A stretch of 64,000 nt of DNA from Polycladomyces subterraneus. Lineage in GTDB: Bacteria; Bacillota; Bacilli; Thermoactinomycetales; JIR-001. The stretch is from the NCBI RefSeq assembly GCF_030433435.1, contig NZ_JANRHH010000052.1, positions 1-64,000 on the forward strand, written 5' to 3'. Positions 24,591-34,910 of this stretch are shown here, one piece after another (within the stretch, counting starts at the first letter, position 1; each line of letters opens with the position of its first letter). Made by a program: the position numbers and the translations under genes. A model generated the notes under the pieces. It was not told the origin of the DNA, made no database searches, and saw nothing but the letters and a program-made list of their open reading frames with translations.

Positions 24591-25769
24591 CTACCGATCA
24601 AGTGACGGAATGTTCAGCGATGTATATTTCCCGTCTTTGACAAATGCTGCAATGACCGGCCCTTTCAGATGACCAGTGGTCGAAATATCCGTCACACCGT
24701 AGGGTTTGTACTGTGCCGGCAAGGTCTTAATCGCTTCCGGCATCTTTGCCATGATGGACTTGACATCCGTCGTGGTTCCCGCTAGCTTCATCGCCTCTGC
24801 AAATACCCACATCGCTTGGTAATTCTGTGCGATTTCCGAATTTGGGACTTTATCTTGACCAAACTCCTTCTTAAAGGCGTCAACGAATTGCGTGGTACCC
24901 GGTCCCGGATAATTGACCAGCGGCATCACCCCGACAGCACCGTTTAACATGTTTTGCGGTACGATGCCGGCCATGTTCTCAAATTTCGCCTGATCCATTA
25001 CGACAAATCCTCCTTTGAACCCTTGGTCGCGGGCAGCTTTGATCACCAGCGCGGTGGGCTGCGAAGGGCCGCCAACAAACAGGACGTCAGGATGTTCTGA
25101 CAGCGCTTTGCTCACGACATTTGAGAAATCGGTCGTCGAATTGTAGTTGACTGAGTTATCGGAAAGAACTTGTCCCCCTAGTTCCTTCCAAACCTTGGTG
25201 AATCCTTCCTTCCATTTATTGCCATACGCTGTGGTCGTCGGGATCAATCCGAGCTTTTTCCCGAACTTCTGCATCTCAATCTGCGCAAACGGTTTAAAAT
25301 AAGCGTCATAACGCGGCGGGATCATGGTGGTCAATGGGTTGTTCTGTTGAAGAATCAACGGTTCGCTACTGTAAGCGGCGAGGATGAAATTGGGTTGTTG
25401 TTTGGCATTAAACCCCTGGATGGCTAAGACACCGCCACTATGAGGACAGAAGACGATCGGGGTTTGGTACTGCCCAACGAGCCGTTTGGCATTCGTTGCA
25501 GCCTCATTCGGAAGATACTTATCATCGAGCGGAACGACCTTTAACTTCACCTTTTTCCCGTTGACGGTGATTCCACCGGAGGAATTGATCTGATTAACCG
25601 CCATCGTGATCCCATTCAAAACGTCCTTCCCGTAAAACGCGGCTCCTCCGCTGAGCGGCCCTGTATATCCAATGTTGACCTCTCCACCCGTGTCTCCAAA
25701 TACACCGCAAGCGACAAGCGCCATCGAAATAAGAACTATAATGATCGATGCAGCAATCCTCTTACCCAT
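24591..25769 (-). CDS. branched-chain amino acid-type ABC substrate-binding lipoprotein
   Basis: 392 aa. Signal peptide with lipobox (MALVAC-G, Cys at about 21), so the protein is anchored outside the membrane. Mature part: periplasmic-binding fold type I of the Leu/Ile/Val family (VNIGYTGPLSGGAAFYGKDVLNGITMAVNQINSSGG; NEAATNAKRLVGQ; VLFVGGPSQPTALVIKAARDQGF). ATG at 25769 after AAGGGGAGG; the longer upstream frame is untranslated leader. It has its own TATAAT promoter at 25881-25886. Works with the four liv genes upstream; the ligand may be an aromatic or fatty acid rather than an amino acid. Confidence 0.88.
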   Translation of the reverse strand: MGKRIAASIIIVLISMALVACGVFGDTGGEVNIGYTGPLSGGAAFYGKDVLNGITMAVNQINSSGGITVNGKKVKLKVVPLDDKYLPNEAATNAKRLVGQYQTPIVFCPHSGGVLAIQGFNAKQQPNFILAAYSSEPLILQQNNPLTTMIPPRYDAYFKPFAQIEMQKFGKKLGLIPTTTAYGNKWKEGFTKVWKELGGQVLSDNSVNYNSTTDFSNVVSKALSEHPDVLFVGGPSQPTALVIKAARDQGFKGGFVVMDQAKFENMAGIVPQNMLNGAVGVMPLVNYPGPGTTQFVDAFKKEFGQDKVPNSEIAQNYQAMWVFAEAMKLAGTTTDVKSIMAKMPEAIKTLPAQYKPYGVTDISTTGHLKGPVIAAFVKDGKYTSLNIPSLDR

Positions 25770-25880
25770 TTTTACGTCCTCCCCTTTTTCATAGATATAC
25801 AAGGGTTTTGAGTAACCCCGAACATCAACGAATGATAAGTCTCTAATGACACATAAGAACAGTAGCATATTGTTTAGAAT

Positions 25881-25910
25881 ATTATAAATATAATGAAAAT
25901 AAATGTGTAA
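25881..25910 (-). promoter_or_regulatory. promoter for substrate-binding protein gene
   Basis: Minus strand: TTACAC (25905-25910), 18-bp spacer, TATAAT (25881-25886). It lies between livF and the binding-protein gene and about 110 bp upstream of its start, allowing the binding protein to be made in excess over the rest of the transporter. Confidence 0.5.
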
Positions 25911-25926
25911 GTCTAAGTTTTCATCC

Positions 25927-26634
25927 CTAAATCCCAAGATAGGCTTCCTTCACACGCTCATCACCCAGCATTTCGTCGCGGGAGCCTTCCAACACAATTC
26001 GCCCGCTATTGATCACGTAAACACGATGCGCAATCCGAAGCGCCGCATGTGCGTTCTGTTCGGCCAGCAGGACTGTGGTCCCACGGCAATTGATCTTCTC
26101 AATGGCCTGCAGCATTTGGTCCACCACCAACGGGGCGAGTCCTAATGAGGGTTCATCCAACAGCAACAACCGCGGTCTTGCCATAAGCGCTCTGCCAATT
26201 GCGACCATTTGCTGTTGGCCACCGCTCAAGGAACCAGCAGGTTGATGCTTTTTTTCGAGGAGCACCGGGAAGAGGCTGAACACCTGTTCCAAAGCTTCTT
26301 TCACTGCGGCACTGTTCTTCCTCTGCGTATAAGCCCCAAGGGTCAGATTTTTGAGGACCGAAAGCTGCGGAAACAACAGTCTTCCCTCCGGACACTGTGA
26401 GACGCCCAACTTAACGACGGCATGCGCGGGGATGCCTGTTATATTCTTCCCGTCAAATTGAATTTGGCCAGCAGTTGGTTTGACGAGACCGCTAATGGCT
26501 CGGAACACGGTGCTTTTCCCTGAACCGTTTGAACCCAACAAAACCACCAGTTCCCCTTCTTGGACGGAGAAGTGGATGTCCTTGACTGCGTGGTAGCTCC
26601 CGTATTGGACCGTCAGATCAGAAACTTGCAGCAA
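25927..26634 (-). CDS. livF: ABC transporter ATP-binding protein LivF
   Basis: 235 aa. Walker [10 protein letters not shown], signature [15 protein letters not shown], Walker [14 protein letters not shown], and [14 protein letters not shown] after it: all typical of LivF. It overlaps the end of livG by 17 bp. Second ATPase of the Liv-type importer encoded by livH, livM, livG, livF and the binding protein. Confidence 0.9.
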   Translation of the reverse strand: MLQVSDLTVQYGSYHAVKDIHFSVQEGELVVLLGSNGSGKSTVFRAISGLVKPTAGQIQFDGKNITGIPAHAVVKLGVSQCPEGRLLFPQLSVLKNLTLGAYTQRKNSAAVKEALEQVFSLFPVLLEKKHQPAGSLSGGQQQMVAIGRALMARPRLLLLDEPSLGLAPLVVDQMLQAIEKINCRGTTVLLAEQNAHAALRIAHRVYVINSGRIVLEGSRDEMLGDERVKEAYLGI

Positions 26635-27391
26635 CGTGTTCCCCTCCCAAATAAGCCTTGATCACAGTCTCGTCGTTGCTCACCTCAGCCGGTGTCCCTT
26701 CTGCGATTTTCCGGCCGTGATGAAGTACAATGATTTTGTCTGCCAGCTTCATGACCATGGGCATTTTGTGTTCAATAAAACAAACCGTAAAACCATGCTG
26801 AACGAGCTTTTGAATGAGCTCCACCACACCGGCAGTTTCTTCCGGATTCAAGCCGCCTGCGATCTCATCCAAGAGAATCAACTGCGGTTCCGTGACGATA
26901 CAAAGTGCAATCGCGATCCGTTTCTGAGCCTCCTGAGACACGGCACCGACGGGTTGATCGGCCAAATGGTCCACTCCAACGAACGCGAGCGCTTCCATTG
27001 CACGTTCCCGGCATTCCCGTTCTTCCCTTCGAAGACGTGGCGTTCGAAGGATTGCATCAAACAAGTTTGACCTCGTCCGCAACCGGTGACCGATGATCAC
27101 GTTGTCCAAGACCGTCTCCTGAGCAAACAGATGAGTCGTCTGAAACGTCCGGGCTATGCCAAGCCGTGCGATCTTGTGGGCTGGGAGCTTTGTCACATCT
27201 GTATCGTTGAAGAAAATCCGGCCGGACGTCGGCAGGTGCATGCCGGAGATTAAATTGAACAGCGTAGACTTTCCTGCTCCGTTCGGTCCGATGATGGCGG
27301 TGATGGACCCTCTTTCTACCATGAAACTGACATCACTGACTGCTGCTAGACCACCGAATGTTTTGGTTATATTTTCTACTCGGAGAAACAT
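26618..27391 (-). CDS. livG: ABC transporter ATP-binding protein LivG
   Basis: 257 aa. Walker [22 protein letters not shown] (Q-loop region), Walker [16 protein letters not shown] and [15 protein letters not shown]. The C-terminal LivG extension is present. The signature reads VSQEAQKR instead of the usual LSxGxQ(R/K)R, a notable deviation at the ATP-sandwich contact. It overlaps livF and starts 1 bp after the livM stop, so it is co-translated. Confidence 0.87.
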   Translation of the reverse strand: MFLRVENITKTFGGLAAVSDVSFMVERGSITAIIGPNGAGKSTLFNLISGMHLPTSGRIFFNDTDVTKLPAHKIARLGIARTFQTTHLFAQETVLDNVIIGHRLRTRSNLFDAILRTPRLRREERECRERAMEALAFVGVDHLADQPVGAVSQEAQKRIAIALCIVTEPQLILLDEIAGGLNPEETAGVVELIQKLVQHGFTVCFIEHKMPMVMKLADKIIVLHHGRKIAEGTPAEVSNDETVIKAYLGGEHVAASF

Positions 27392-27392
27392 G

Positions 27393-28409
27393 TTACACCC
27401 CCTCTTTCAAGTCGTCCAACGTTTCACCGTGTTCCAGATATCGCGCGGCCTTCGACCGCTGGCGGGGACGACGACCTACAAGGTGGGGTATCCCGGCCAA
27501 GCCCCCAGGAAATAAAATGATGAGAATCACCAATATCGGGCCGAAGATGAGCATCTGGTACTGTTGCAACACTTGCAAGAACTGGGTTAGCACAGCCACG
27601 ATGAGGGACCCAAGAAGCGGCCCGGAGATGGACCCAATTCCGCCGACCAAAAGATACAACAGCATGTTGAACGTGGTGTCTACGCCCGTAACGTCCGGTC
27701 CCAAATACCCGAGGTAAGTGGCAAAAAGACCGCCAGCGACGCCTGCGAAACAAGTGGATAACATAAAAGCAATCCGCTTATTTCTCATCACGTGTATGCC
27801 GATGGCCGCAGCCAATTCCTCACTGTTGCGAACGGCCATAAGTGTCCGGCCGACGAGCGAGTGCTTGATACTGTAAGCGACATAGACAGCCGCGAACAAA
27901 AAAACAAGAACGAGATAATACTTGGCGATCCCGCTGTTGAACGAGATAGGACCAATTGGGTTCGGAGGCGGTATGTTGATTAGACCGACCTGGCCATTGG
28001 TCAAAGATTCCCATTTGTCGATGACCAAGTGGATGATGACTCCGACTGCCATCGTGAAAATGGCGAAATAGTGTCCTTTCGTCCGCAGAGAGACGATGCC
28101 GACCAAATACCCGATGACCAGGTTCAGAACGCACGCTACGAGCATCGCCAGCCAGAAAGAGAGGCCCATCCGAAGCATCAAGAGCGCGACCGTGTATGCC
28201 CCAATGCCGAAGAATCCAGCATGGCCTAAGGACAACTGCCCCGTATAACCGAGAATGATGTTCATCCCGTATACCGCAATCGCCCAGATGTAGCCCAAAG
28301 TAATCACTTGCAAGTAGTAGTCGTTCTGCACCAAAAACGGAATAGCGAGTGACAGGAGAATCAAAAAGCCAACCCACCACTTGCGAATATCTAAGGTACG
28401 ATGTTTCAA
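27393..28409 (-). CDS. livM: branched-chain-type ABC permease LivM
   Basis: 338 aa with about 8-10 membrane helices. INIILGYTGQLSLGHAGFFGIGAYTVALL is the LivM/LivH signature segment; the EAA-like loop LMAVRNSEELAAAIGIHVMRNKRIAF follows. The C-terminal tail is basic. It begins 4 bp after the livH stop in the operon livH-livM-livG-livF. Confidence 0.9.
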   Translation of the reverse strand: MKHRTLDIRKWWVGFLILLSLAIPFLVQNDYYLQVITLGYIWAIAVYGMNIILGYTGQLSLGHAGFFGIGAYTVALLMLRMGLSFWLAMLVACVLNLVIGYLVGIVSLRTKGHYFAIFTMAVGVIIHLVIDKWESLTNGQVGLINIPPPNPIGPISFNSGIAKYYLVLVFLFAAVYVAYSIKHSLVGRTLMAVRNSEELAAAIGIHVMRNKRIAFMLSTCFAGVAGGLFATYLGYLGPDVTGVDTTFNMLLYLLVGGIGSISGPLLGSLIVAVLTQFLQVLQQYQMLIFGPILVILIILFPGGLAGIPHLVGRRPRQRSKAARYLEHGETLDDLKEGV

Positions 28410-28413
28410 AAGA

Positions 28414-29274
28414 TCACGCTCCCTTTGAAAACAACCCGGCAGGACGTACGGATAAAATCAAGACGAGCAACGCGAACGCAATCACATCCTGGTAATTCGT
28501 TGAAATGTACGCTCCGCCGATGCTCTCTGCCAGCGCGAGGATGTACCCCCCCAGAATCGCACCTGGAATACTTCCCATCCCTCCGAGGACGATGATGACA
28601 AACGCCTTCATGATGACCATCATTCCCATCGTCGGGAAGATCAAGTTGATTGGTGCGATAAGCGAAGCAGCAATCGCGGCGAGCGCTGACGAAATCGCGA
28701 ATGTCAACATCGACACCCGATTTGTGTTGATCCCCACAAGTAAGGCACCCTCACGGTTTTGCGCCACCGCTTCAATGGCCGATCCGATGACCGTGTTTTT
28801 CAAAAAGAGATACAACAAGACCATCAGGAGAAGCGCAGCGACGACGACGATTAATCGTTGCTGGGTGACCGTCAGTCCAAAGATCTTCAACACTCCCCCG
28901 TACGGAGTCGGCATCTGCCGAAAATCCGGCCCCCAGATCAGCTGCGCCAAGGCCTCAAGAAAGAGCATGACCCCGATAGAAGCGATCATCGTGTGAACGT
29001 GCGGTTTCTTTTGAAGCGGATGAAACACGACTCTCTCTAGCAACACCCCAACCAAGACCAGCGAGACCACGGAAACCAGAATCGCAGGCCAATACGAGAA
29101 ATGGTAGAAGGTTAGCATGAAGAACGTAATGTATGCGCCTAGCATGTACAGGTGCCCATGAGCAAAATTAGGAAGCTCCATCACCCCATAGACGAGGGTC
29201 AAACCTAACGCCACAAGGCTGTAAATACTCCCTAAAACCAGCCCATTGAGCAACTCTTGCAACAACAGCGCCAT
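28414..29274 (-). CDS. livH: branched-chain-type ABC permease LivH
   Basis: 286 aa, about eight membrane helices. [35 protein letters not shown] at the start and [34 protein letters not shown] are conserved in LivH. It heads the transporter genes; about 180 bp separates it from the ligase gene upstream. TTCAGATATTTATGG and ATATATA upstream may be promoter sequence. Confidence 0.9.
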   Translation of the reverse strand: MALLLQELLNGLVLGSIYSLVALGLTLVYGVMELPNFAHGHLYMLGAYITFFMLTFYHFSYWPAILVSVVSLVLVGVLLERVVFHPLQKKPHVHTMIASIGVMLFLEALAQLIWGPDFRQMPTPYGGVLKIFGLTVTQQRLIVVVAALLLMVLLYLFLKNTVIGSAIEAVAQNREGALLVGINTNRVSMLTFAISSALAAIAASLIAPINLIFPTMGMMVIMKAFVIIVLGGMGSIPGAILGGYILALAESIGGAYISTNYQDVIAFALLVLILSVRPAGLFSKGA

Positions 29275-29453
29275 TCCATACCCCCCTCAGGGCCATCGGA
29301 AATGTAATGTATATATAAAAAATTCAGATATTTATGGGGTGAACTTTCAGTCAGTGTGGGGAAGCCTCACTGAAATCGTCCATCACCGTTTGAATGATGC
29401 GGCTCCGTCGGCCACGAAAACGACGATTCCATTGACTCGCCTCTCCTCTTAGT

Positions 29454-31136
29454 TCAATGCCGAAAGGGTACATGCGGGTCATTGAACTTTATCAACTTAC
29501 CTTGCTCGTATTGCTCACGAAGCGTCTTTTTGGAAAACTTTCCCACACTCGTCTTTGGGATTTCGTCGATAAATACGACATCGTCAGGGATCCACCACTT
29601 CGCCACTTTATCCTCAAGGAATTTCAAAATATCTTCCTTCTTCACGCGGCCTTTTGCCTCTGGTTTCAAGACAACACAGGCGAGAGGGCGCTCCTGCCAT
29701 TTTTCACTGGGAATGCCAATGACAGCTGCCTCCAAGACATCCGGGTGAGCCATAATCGTGTTTTCTAGGTCGACAGACGATATCCACTCTCCGCCGCTCT
29801 TGATCAAATCTCTCGTTCGGTCTATAACCTGCAGGTACCCGTTCTCATCAATCGTCACGATGTCTCCCGTTCTGAACCAGCCGTCCGCGAATGCTTCTTT
29901 TGTTTTTTCAGGGTCTTTGTAGTACTCGTTAATGATCCACGGCCCCCTTAGGAGTAATTCCCCCATCTCCTTGCCGTCGTGGGCGACTTCTCGACCTTCA
30001 CTGTTGACAATCTTCATCTCCAGCCCAGGCAACAACAGCCCGGATTTGGTTCGCAAGCGGTATTTTTCAGACTCCGGTAAGTCGTCGAGACTCGACTTAG
30101 GGAAACAGACAAACGTCACCGGACTCGTCTCTGTTTGTCCATATCCCTGATACAACCGGACACCCAATTCCTTCTCGTAGGCTTCAGTCAACGAGGCCGG
30201 CAATGCAGAACCGCCCGAAAGGAAATAGCGAACGCAACTGAAATCATAACGTCCAGGGTTGGCACGGACATGATTGAGAATTCCCATCCAAATCGTAGGG
30301 ACACCTGCGCTGAAAGTTACACGTTCATTGTGAATCAACTCGCAGAAATCCTCGGGCTGCGGACGGCTGCCGGGATATACCTGCTTCGCTCCGACCCAGG
30401 TATCAGAGAACGGTCTGCCCCAAGCATTGACGTGAAACATCGGAACAATCGGCATTGTCACGTCCCGCTCGTCCGATCCGAGTTCTCCGACGAGCGTCGT
30501 CAGACAGTGCAGGTACAGACCACGGTGCGTGTACACGACCCCTTTGGGCATCCCCGTCGTCGCCGACGTATATCCGATGATCGCTGGCGTGTTTTCATCG
30601 AATGAAGGGAACTCATAGACGTCTGGACCGTCGGCGATGAGCTGTTCATACAAATACACATTCTTCAGCGTAGTGTCCGGCAGGCTATCCTTGTCAGTCA
30701 TGATCACGTAGGCTTGAACCAAGGGAAGTTGATCCGCGATGCCCTCTATGATTGGAACAAGGTCTTCGTCGACGAACAGCACCTTGTCCTCTGCGTGATT
30801 GATGGTATAGACCAACTGTTCCTGAAAGAGCCGGATGTTCACCGTATGGAGAACCCGCTGTGAGCACGGAACAGCAAAGTAAAGTTCCAGGTGACGATGG
30901 TTGTTCCAAGCAAATGTCCCGACCTTATCGCCCGCTTGAACCCCGAGTCTGTCAAGCGCCCCCGCCAGCCGGCAAACCCGTTTGTATAGATCCGCATAGG
31001 TGTAGCGGAAAATCCCTGAGTAATCACGAGATACTATTTCTTTCTCGGGAAAGACCGTGTGCGCCCGATAGAGAATAGACTTTAACAGCAGTGGGTAATC
31101 CATCATGGCAACATTAACCCCCTTATTACGATTCAT
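29454..31136 (-). CDS. acyl-CoA synthetase (AMP-forming, fatty-acid/aryl acid-CoA ligase)
   Basis: 560 aa of the ANL superfamily. P-loop YTSATTGMPKGVVYTHRG, A5 motif LYQGYGQTETSPV, A7 GWFRTGDIVTIDENGYL and A8 DRTRDLIKSGGEWISS, with the catalytic Lys in the C-terminal SVGKFSKKTLRE. It activates a carboxylic acid to its CoA thioester for beta-oxidation. The ATG overlaps the thioesterase stop (ATGA), indicating coupled translation; an ATG 11 codons later with AAGGGGG upstream is an alternative start. Medium/long-chain fatty or aryl-alkanoic acids are likely substrates. Confidence 0.9.
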   Translation of the reverse strand: MNRNKGVNVAMMDYPLLLKSILYRAHTVFPEKEIVSRDYSGIFRYTYADLYKRVCRLAGALDRLGVQAGDKVGTFAWNNHRHLELYFAVPCSQRVLHTVNIRLFQEQLVYTINHAEDKVLFVDEDLVPIIEGIADQLPLVQAYVIMTDKDSLPDTTLKNVYLYEQLIADGPDVYEFPSFDENTPAIIGYTSATTGMPKGVVYTHRGLYLHCLTTLVGELGSDERDVTMPIVPMFHVNAWGRPFSDTWVGAKQVYPGSRPQPEDFCELIHNERVTFSAGVPTIWMGILNHVRANPGRYDFSCVRYFLSGGSALPASLTEAYEKELGVRLYQGYGQTETSPVTFVCFPKSSLDDLPESEKYRLRTKSGLLLPGLEMKIVNSEGREVAHDGKEMGELLLRGPWIINEYYKDPEKTKEAFADGWFRTGDIVTIDENGYLQVIDRTRDLIKSGGEWISSVDLENTIMAHPDVLEAAVIGIPSEKWQERPLACVVLKPEAKGRVKKEDILKFLEDKVAKWWIPDDVVFIDEIPKTSVGKFSKKTLREQYEQGKLIKFNDPHVPFRH

Positions 31137-31594
31137 CGATGGTAAAAAGATCCTGTGGCAGTCGCAATCAAAGAGCCCTGTTCATCTCGCACTTCACAGC
31201 GTGCCGAGTTAATCCGGGAACCTGCCGATACCACTTCGCCCCGCGCAATCAAACGTGCACCTTTGCCAGGTTTGTGGTAGCGGACACTGAGATCAAGCGT
31301 AACACCAGACCGGCCTTTTTCCATGTAACTCGCCATCCCCATTACGTTGTCGCAAATGAAAGCCGTCACACCGCCATGCAACATCTTGGCCGGATTCATC
31401 ACGAGTTCCGTCACCGGAATGGTCACCAAAGATTGACCCACCGACTCCTCTATTCGTTCTTCCTCAAAAAAATAATGCAGAAAATAGAATCCTTCAGTCC
31501 TTGCACGTTTCGCTGCCTGTGCCGCTTTCAACGCGACAGAGAGGTCCTCCTGCTCAAATTCAGCGAGTTTTTGCAACAATTCCTCTTTCGTCAT
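31133..31594 (-). CDS. PaaI-like hot-dog acyl-CoA thioesterase
   Basis: 153 aa with the hot-dog fold. NPAKMLHGGVTAFICDNVMGMASY carries the HGG motif and helix of PaaI/YdiI thioesterases; VTLDLSVRYHKPGKGARLIARGEVV follows. ATG at 31594 is preferred because AGGAG lies 8 bp upstream; a frame-extending ATG at 31627 overlaps the fadE stop. It may release CoA from dead-end acyl-CoA esters. Located between fadE and the ligase in one operon. Confidence 0.87.
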   Translation of the reverse strand: MTKEELLQKLAEFEQEDLSVALKAAQAAKRARTEGFYFLHYFFEEERIEESVGQSLVTIPVTELVMNPAKMLHGGVTAFICDNVMGMASYMEKGRSGVTLDLSVRYHKPGKGARLIARGEVVSAGSRINSARCEVRDEQGSLIATATGSFYHR

Positions 31595-31620
31595 TCGTTC
31601 CACTCCTAGGTATTTTTGTC

Positions 31621-33393
31621 TCAACATACGTAGGTTTTCGAATTTACCAGCCGTCCTGCAATGCGCCGCTTTCTTTCCACGCCGCCTTCCCGGATAAAAT
31701 GGGACAAAGCATGTTGCAGATTGCTCGTATATTGACGTAACTCACTCTCACCAAGAAGGGCCGCAAGCAACTTCCTCGCCGTCTTCTCCACTTCAAGCAT
31801 CGTGTCCTCCACATACGCCGCGGCTAAATCGATTTTTGCTGCAGCCTTCAAAGCACCATTTTTATAAACCGACTTCACCGCTCTCAGTACGGCGCTTTCC
31901 ATGGAATACAATTGAATCGCCAAGTCAGCGAGTTTCATTGCCACTTCTTGCTCCTCCTGGAGACTCCCGTGAAACCTCGAAGCGACTAGCCCAGCACATG
32001 CCAGGAAGATCCGGCGTACAGTTGCAACTGCTTCCTGTTCCAGTTTCAACGGACCTTCAGGAAACACCGGCGGTGCGTCGAAGGATCTGCGTCCCCCTTC
32101 AATTGCGTCCGTAAATTCGCTGTCACCTGTTGCGACCTTTCGCAGCAGTACTGTCGGAATTAGCAAACGGTTGATCTCGTTCGTCCCTTCAAAAATTCGG
32201 TTGATCCGTGCGTCCCGGTACATTTGCTCAATGTGATATTCCTTAATAAATCCGTAACCACCATGGATCTGCAGAGCCTCATCGACCACAAAATCCAAAG
32301 TTTCGGAACCGAAAATCTTACAAATTGAGCATTCGATGACAAACTCTTTCAAACGCTGTTCAATCAGCTTCGTATCGTTTTCCTGATAGAGATCACCAAG
32401 CGCCTGCTCCAAGTAACCTGCGGTGCGGTACTGGACAGATTCACCCGCGTAGATCCGACAGGCCATATCCGCAATTTTTTCCTGTGTGGCCGGGAAATCG
32501 GTCAAGAACCGGTTAAACTGACGACGACCAGATGCGTAATCTAGCGCCAACGCAAACGCGTGTTTCGCTGCACCAATGGTCCCGCTGCCCAAGTTAAAGC
32601 GACCGAGATTGAGGACGTTGAGCGCAATGGCGTGCCCGCGTCCGACTTCCCCAAGCAGGTTTTCAACAGGAACGAGACAATCCTCAAAATAGACCTGACG
32701 CGTTGAGGAGCCTTTGATCCCCATCTTGTTTTCTTCCGGTCCGAGGTGAAGACCGGGAAAACCTCTTTCGACGATGAACGCGGTAAACTTTTCACCATCC
32801 ACCTTGGCGTAAACGATAAAGGTATCTGCAAACTCGGCGTTGGTGATAAATTGTTTCGTACCATTCAATAAGTAATGCGTGCCTGCTTCGTTTAAACGCG
32901 CCGTCGTCTTTGCATTCAGTGCATCGGAGCCGGACGATGGCTCTGTGAGGCAATAGGCGCCGAGATACTCCCCGCTTGCCAACTTGGGGAGATACTTTCG
33001 CTTTTGTTCTGGTGTGCCAAAGTAAGTGATGGGCAAGGTCGCGATACAAGTGTGATTGGAATGCGCAACGCCGTACGCACCGCTCGCTCCGACAGCCTCA
33101 CCGACGATGCATTTCGTGATTTTGTCTAAACCGAGCCCGCCGTACTCCTCCGGAACGCTGTGCGCCAACAGTCCAAGTTCGCCGGCTTTTCTCAACAGCC
33201 TTACTACGCAATCAAAATCTTGCCTTTCAATCGCTTCATTGTTCGGTAGGACTTCTTGTTCGACAAACTCAACCGCCGTCTTTTGAATCAACCGGTGTTC
33301 TTCCGTGAAATCCTCCGGCGTAAACAGATCCGGTTTCACTTCGTCTTTCAGCAAAAACTGTCCGCCACGAGTTTGAAGTGCATTACCGCTCAA
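31621..33393 (-). CDS. fadE: acyl-CoA dehydrogenase, FadE-type (long)
   Basis: 590 aa, the length of the Bacillus FadE/VLCAD-like group with an extra C-terminal helical domain (about 430-590). AYCLTEPSSGSDALNAKT (FAD-binding), LQIHGGYGFIKEYHIEQMYRDARINRIFEGTNEINR with the catalytic-base region. It oxidises acyl-CoA to trans-2-enoyl-CoA. ATG at 33393 lies about 115 bp below the operator 33511-33526 and its own promoter. Start of the operon fadE-thioesterase-ligase. Confidence 0.9.
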   Translation of the reverse strand: MSGNALQTRGGQFLLKDEVKPDLFTPEDFTEEHRLIQKTAVEFVEQEVLPNNEAIERQDFDCVVRLLRKAGELGLLAHSVPEEYGGLGLDKITKCIVGEAVGASGAYGVAHSNHTCIATLPITYFGTPEQKRKYLPKLASGEYLGAYCLTEPSSGSDALNAKTTARLNEAGTHYLLNGTKQFITNAEFADTFIVYAKVDGEKFTAFIVERGFPGLHLGPEENKMGIKGSSTRQVYFEDCLVPVENLLGEVGRGHAIALNVLNLGRFNLGSGTIGAAKHAFALALDYASGRRQFNRFLTDFPATQEKIADMACRIYAGESVQYRTAGYLEQALGDLYQENDTKLIEQRLKEFVIECSICKIFGSETLDFVVDEALQIHGGYGFIKEYHIEQMYRDARINRIFEGTNEINRLLIPTVLLRKVATGDSEFTDAIEGGRRSFDAPPVFPEGPLKLEQEAVATVRRIFLACAGLVASRFHGSLQEEQEVAMKLADLAIQLYSMESAVLRAVKSVYKNGALKAAAKIDLAAAYVEDTMLEVEKTARKLLAALLGESELRQYTSNLQHALSHFIREGGVERKRRIAGRLVNSKTYVC

Positions 33394-33510
33394 CCAAAAT
33401 CCCCCTTAGCAACGCACCCGCCGATTCTTGGCTTACGTGCGATCAAAAAGTTTTCCTATAACCCTTTCACAGACAAGTGTTCATTGTAAAGCGGTAAATT
33501 ATCGTCGTAT

Positions 33511-33580
33511 ATTTCATATTTGAAATATAATTTCTAATTATCTATATACTCAAGATAATATAGACTGAAAACACCGTCAA
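33511..33580 (-). promoter_or_regulatory. promoter/operator module of fadE operon
   Basis: Minus strand: TTGACG (33575-33580), 17-bp spacer, TATCTT (33552-33557), then the perfect 16-bp palindrome ATTTCAAATATGAAAT (33511-33526) about 25 bp below the -10. A repressor on this site would block the promoter. The module is nearly identical over about 70 bp to the one at 34911-34979 in front of the other dehydrogenase gene. Confidence 0.75.
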
Positions 33581-33624
33581 TACTTCACACGCCACTCAAG
33601 CACTAATTCCCATCCGTCAAGATA

Positions 33625-34794
33625 TCACCCGATCAGTTCACCGACTCTGACGTGTCCGCGCAACAAGTTGCGGGCGATGATAAACCGCTGAATCTCGTCT
33701 GTACCTTCAAAGATCCGCCAAACCCTCATTTCACGGTACCACCTCTCAATCGGCAATTCCTTCGTATATCCCATTCCGCCGTGAATTTGAAGCACGCGGT
33801 CGACCACACGGTTGGCCATATTCGCACCAAACAGTTTTGCAATGGAAGCTTGATGCCGCGTATCGAGACCTTTTTCCGCCATCCAGGCCGCATGCAATAC
33901 CAGCCAGCGGGTTGCCTCAATCTCCACCGCAGAATCCGCAATCATCCACTGAATCGCTTGCCGCTCCGCGATGGGTTTCCCGAACGTGACGCGCTTCTTG
34001 GCGTAATCGATAGCCATTTGCAGAAGCCGTTCCGCAGCTCCCACTGCACGGGCCCCGATCATCCAGCGCCCCTGTCCGATCCACTGCATCCCGAGTTTGA
34101 ATCCCCAGCCAAGTTCGCCTAAGATATTCTCTTCAGGCACACGCACATCCTCAAAAATCAAGGAAGCTGGTCCCCATTCCCCCATCGTATGAATGTACTC
34201 AGAGCGCCAGCCCATTTCTCGATCGACCAGGAAGCAGGTTATGCCTCCGCTCGCTCCCTTTTTCTTGTCCGTCACCGCAAATACCATCGCGAAATCGGCC
34301 TCGTGCCCGTTCGTGATAAAAATCTTCTCCCCGTTCAAAACCCAATACTTTCCATCCTTCGTAGCGGACATGCGGATGTTTGCGGCGTCTGAGCCTGCAC
34401 CCGGTTCGGTTAAGGCGAAGCAGGAGCGGCGTTCACCGTTAATGACCGGCAATAGGTATTTCTTCTTTTGCTCTTCGTTGCAATAGTAGAGGATGTTATC
34501 CGCAGAGCCACCGAAGTTGAACGGGACGAAGGTACGAGCCAGTTCCATTTGGATGAGTGCGGTCATGATCGGACCAAGGTTCGCACCGCCGTACTCCTCC
34601 GGTGTATTGATGCCCCAAAAACCGAGTTCCTTCGCCTTGAGTTGAAGAGCATGGATCTCCTCACGAGTGATACCCGGCCTGCCCTCCCGTTCGTTGCGTA
34701 GCACTTGTTGTTCAAGCGGCATCAATTCCTTTTTGACAAACTCACGAACAGTCCGCTGTATCATCTTCTGTTCTTCCGTCAATGAAAAATTCAT
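33625..34794 (-). CDS. acyl-CoA dehydrogenase (short, about 390 aa)
   Basis: 389 aa. Classical three-domain ACAD: N-terminal helices, CFALTEPGAGSDAANIRMSA (FAD-binding middle domain), C-terminal LQIHGGMGYTKELPIERWYREMRVWRIFEGTDEIQRF with the family-typical IFEGTDEIQR. ATG with AGGAGG upstream. It has its own promoter/operator (34911-34979) and is the first gene of the catabolic island. Two dehydrogenases suggest different chain lengths or a branched/aryl substrate. Confidence 0.92.
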   Translation of the reverse strand: MNFSLTEEQKMIQRTVREFVKKELMPLEQQVLRNEREGRPGITREEIHALQLKAKELGFWGINTPEEYGGANLGPIMTALIQMELARTFVPFNFGGSADNILYYCNEEQKKKYLLPVINGERRSCFALTEPGAGSDAANIRMSATKDGKYWVLNGEKIFITNGHEADFAMVFAVTDKKKGASGGITCFLVDREMGWRSEYIHTMGEWGPASLIFEDVRVPEENILGELGWGFKLGMQWIGQGRWMIGARAVGAAERLLQMAIDYAKKRVTFGKPIAERQAIQWMIADSAVEIEATRWLVLHAAWMAEKGLDTRHQASIAKLFGANMANRVVDRVLQIHGGMGYTKELPIERWYREMRVWRIFEGTDEIQRFIIARNLLRGHVRVGELIG

Positions 34795-34910
34795 ATATAG
34801 TCCTCCTTCACGGTAGATTCAGCGAGCCTCCAACCAACTCTCACGGACCAATACCCTCACGACAGCCCAAGGCTCAAACGAAACACGTCTATCCGTACAT
34901 TATGTTTAAC

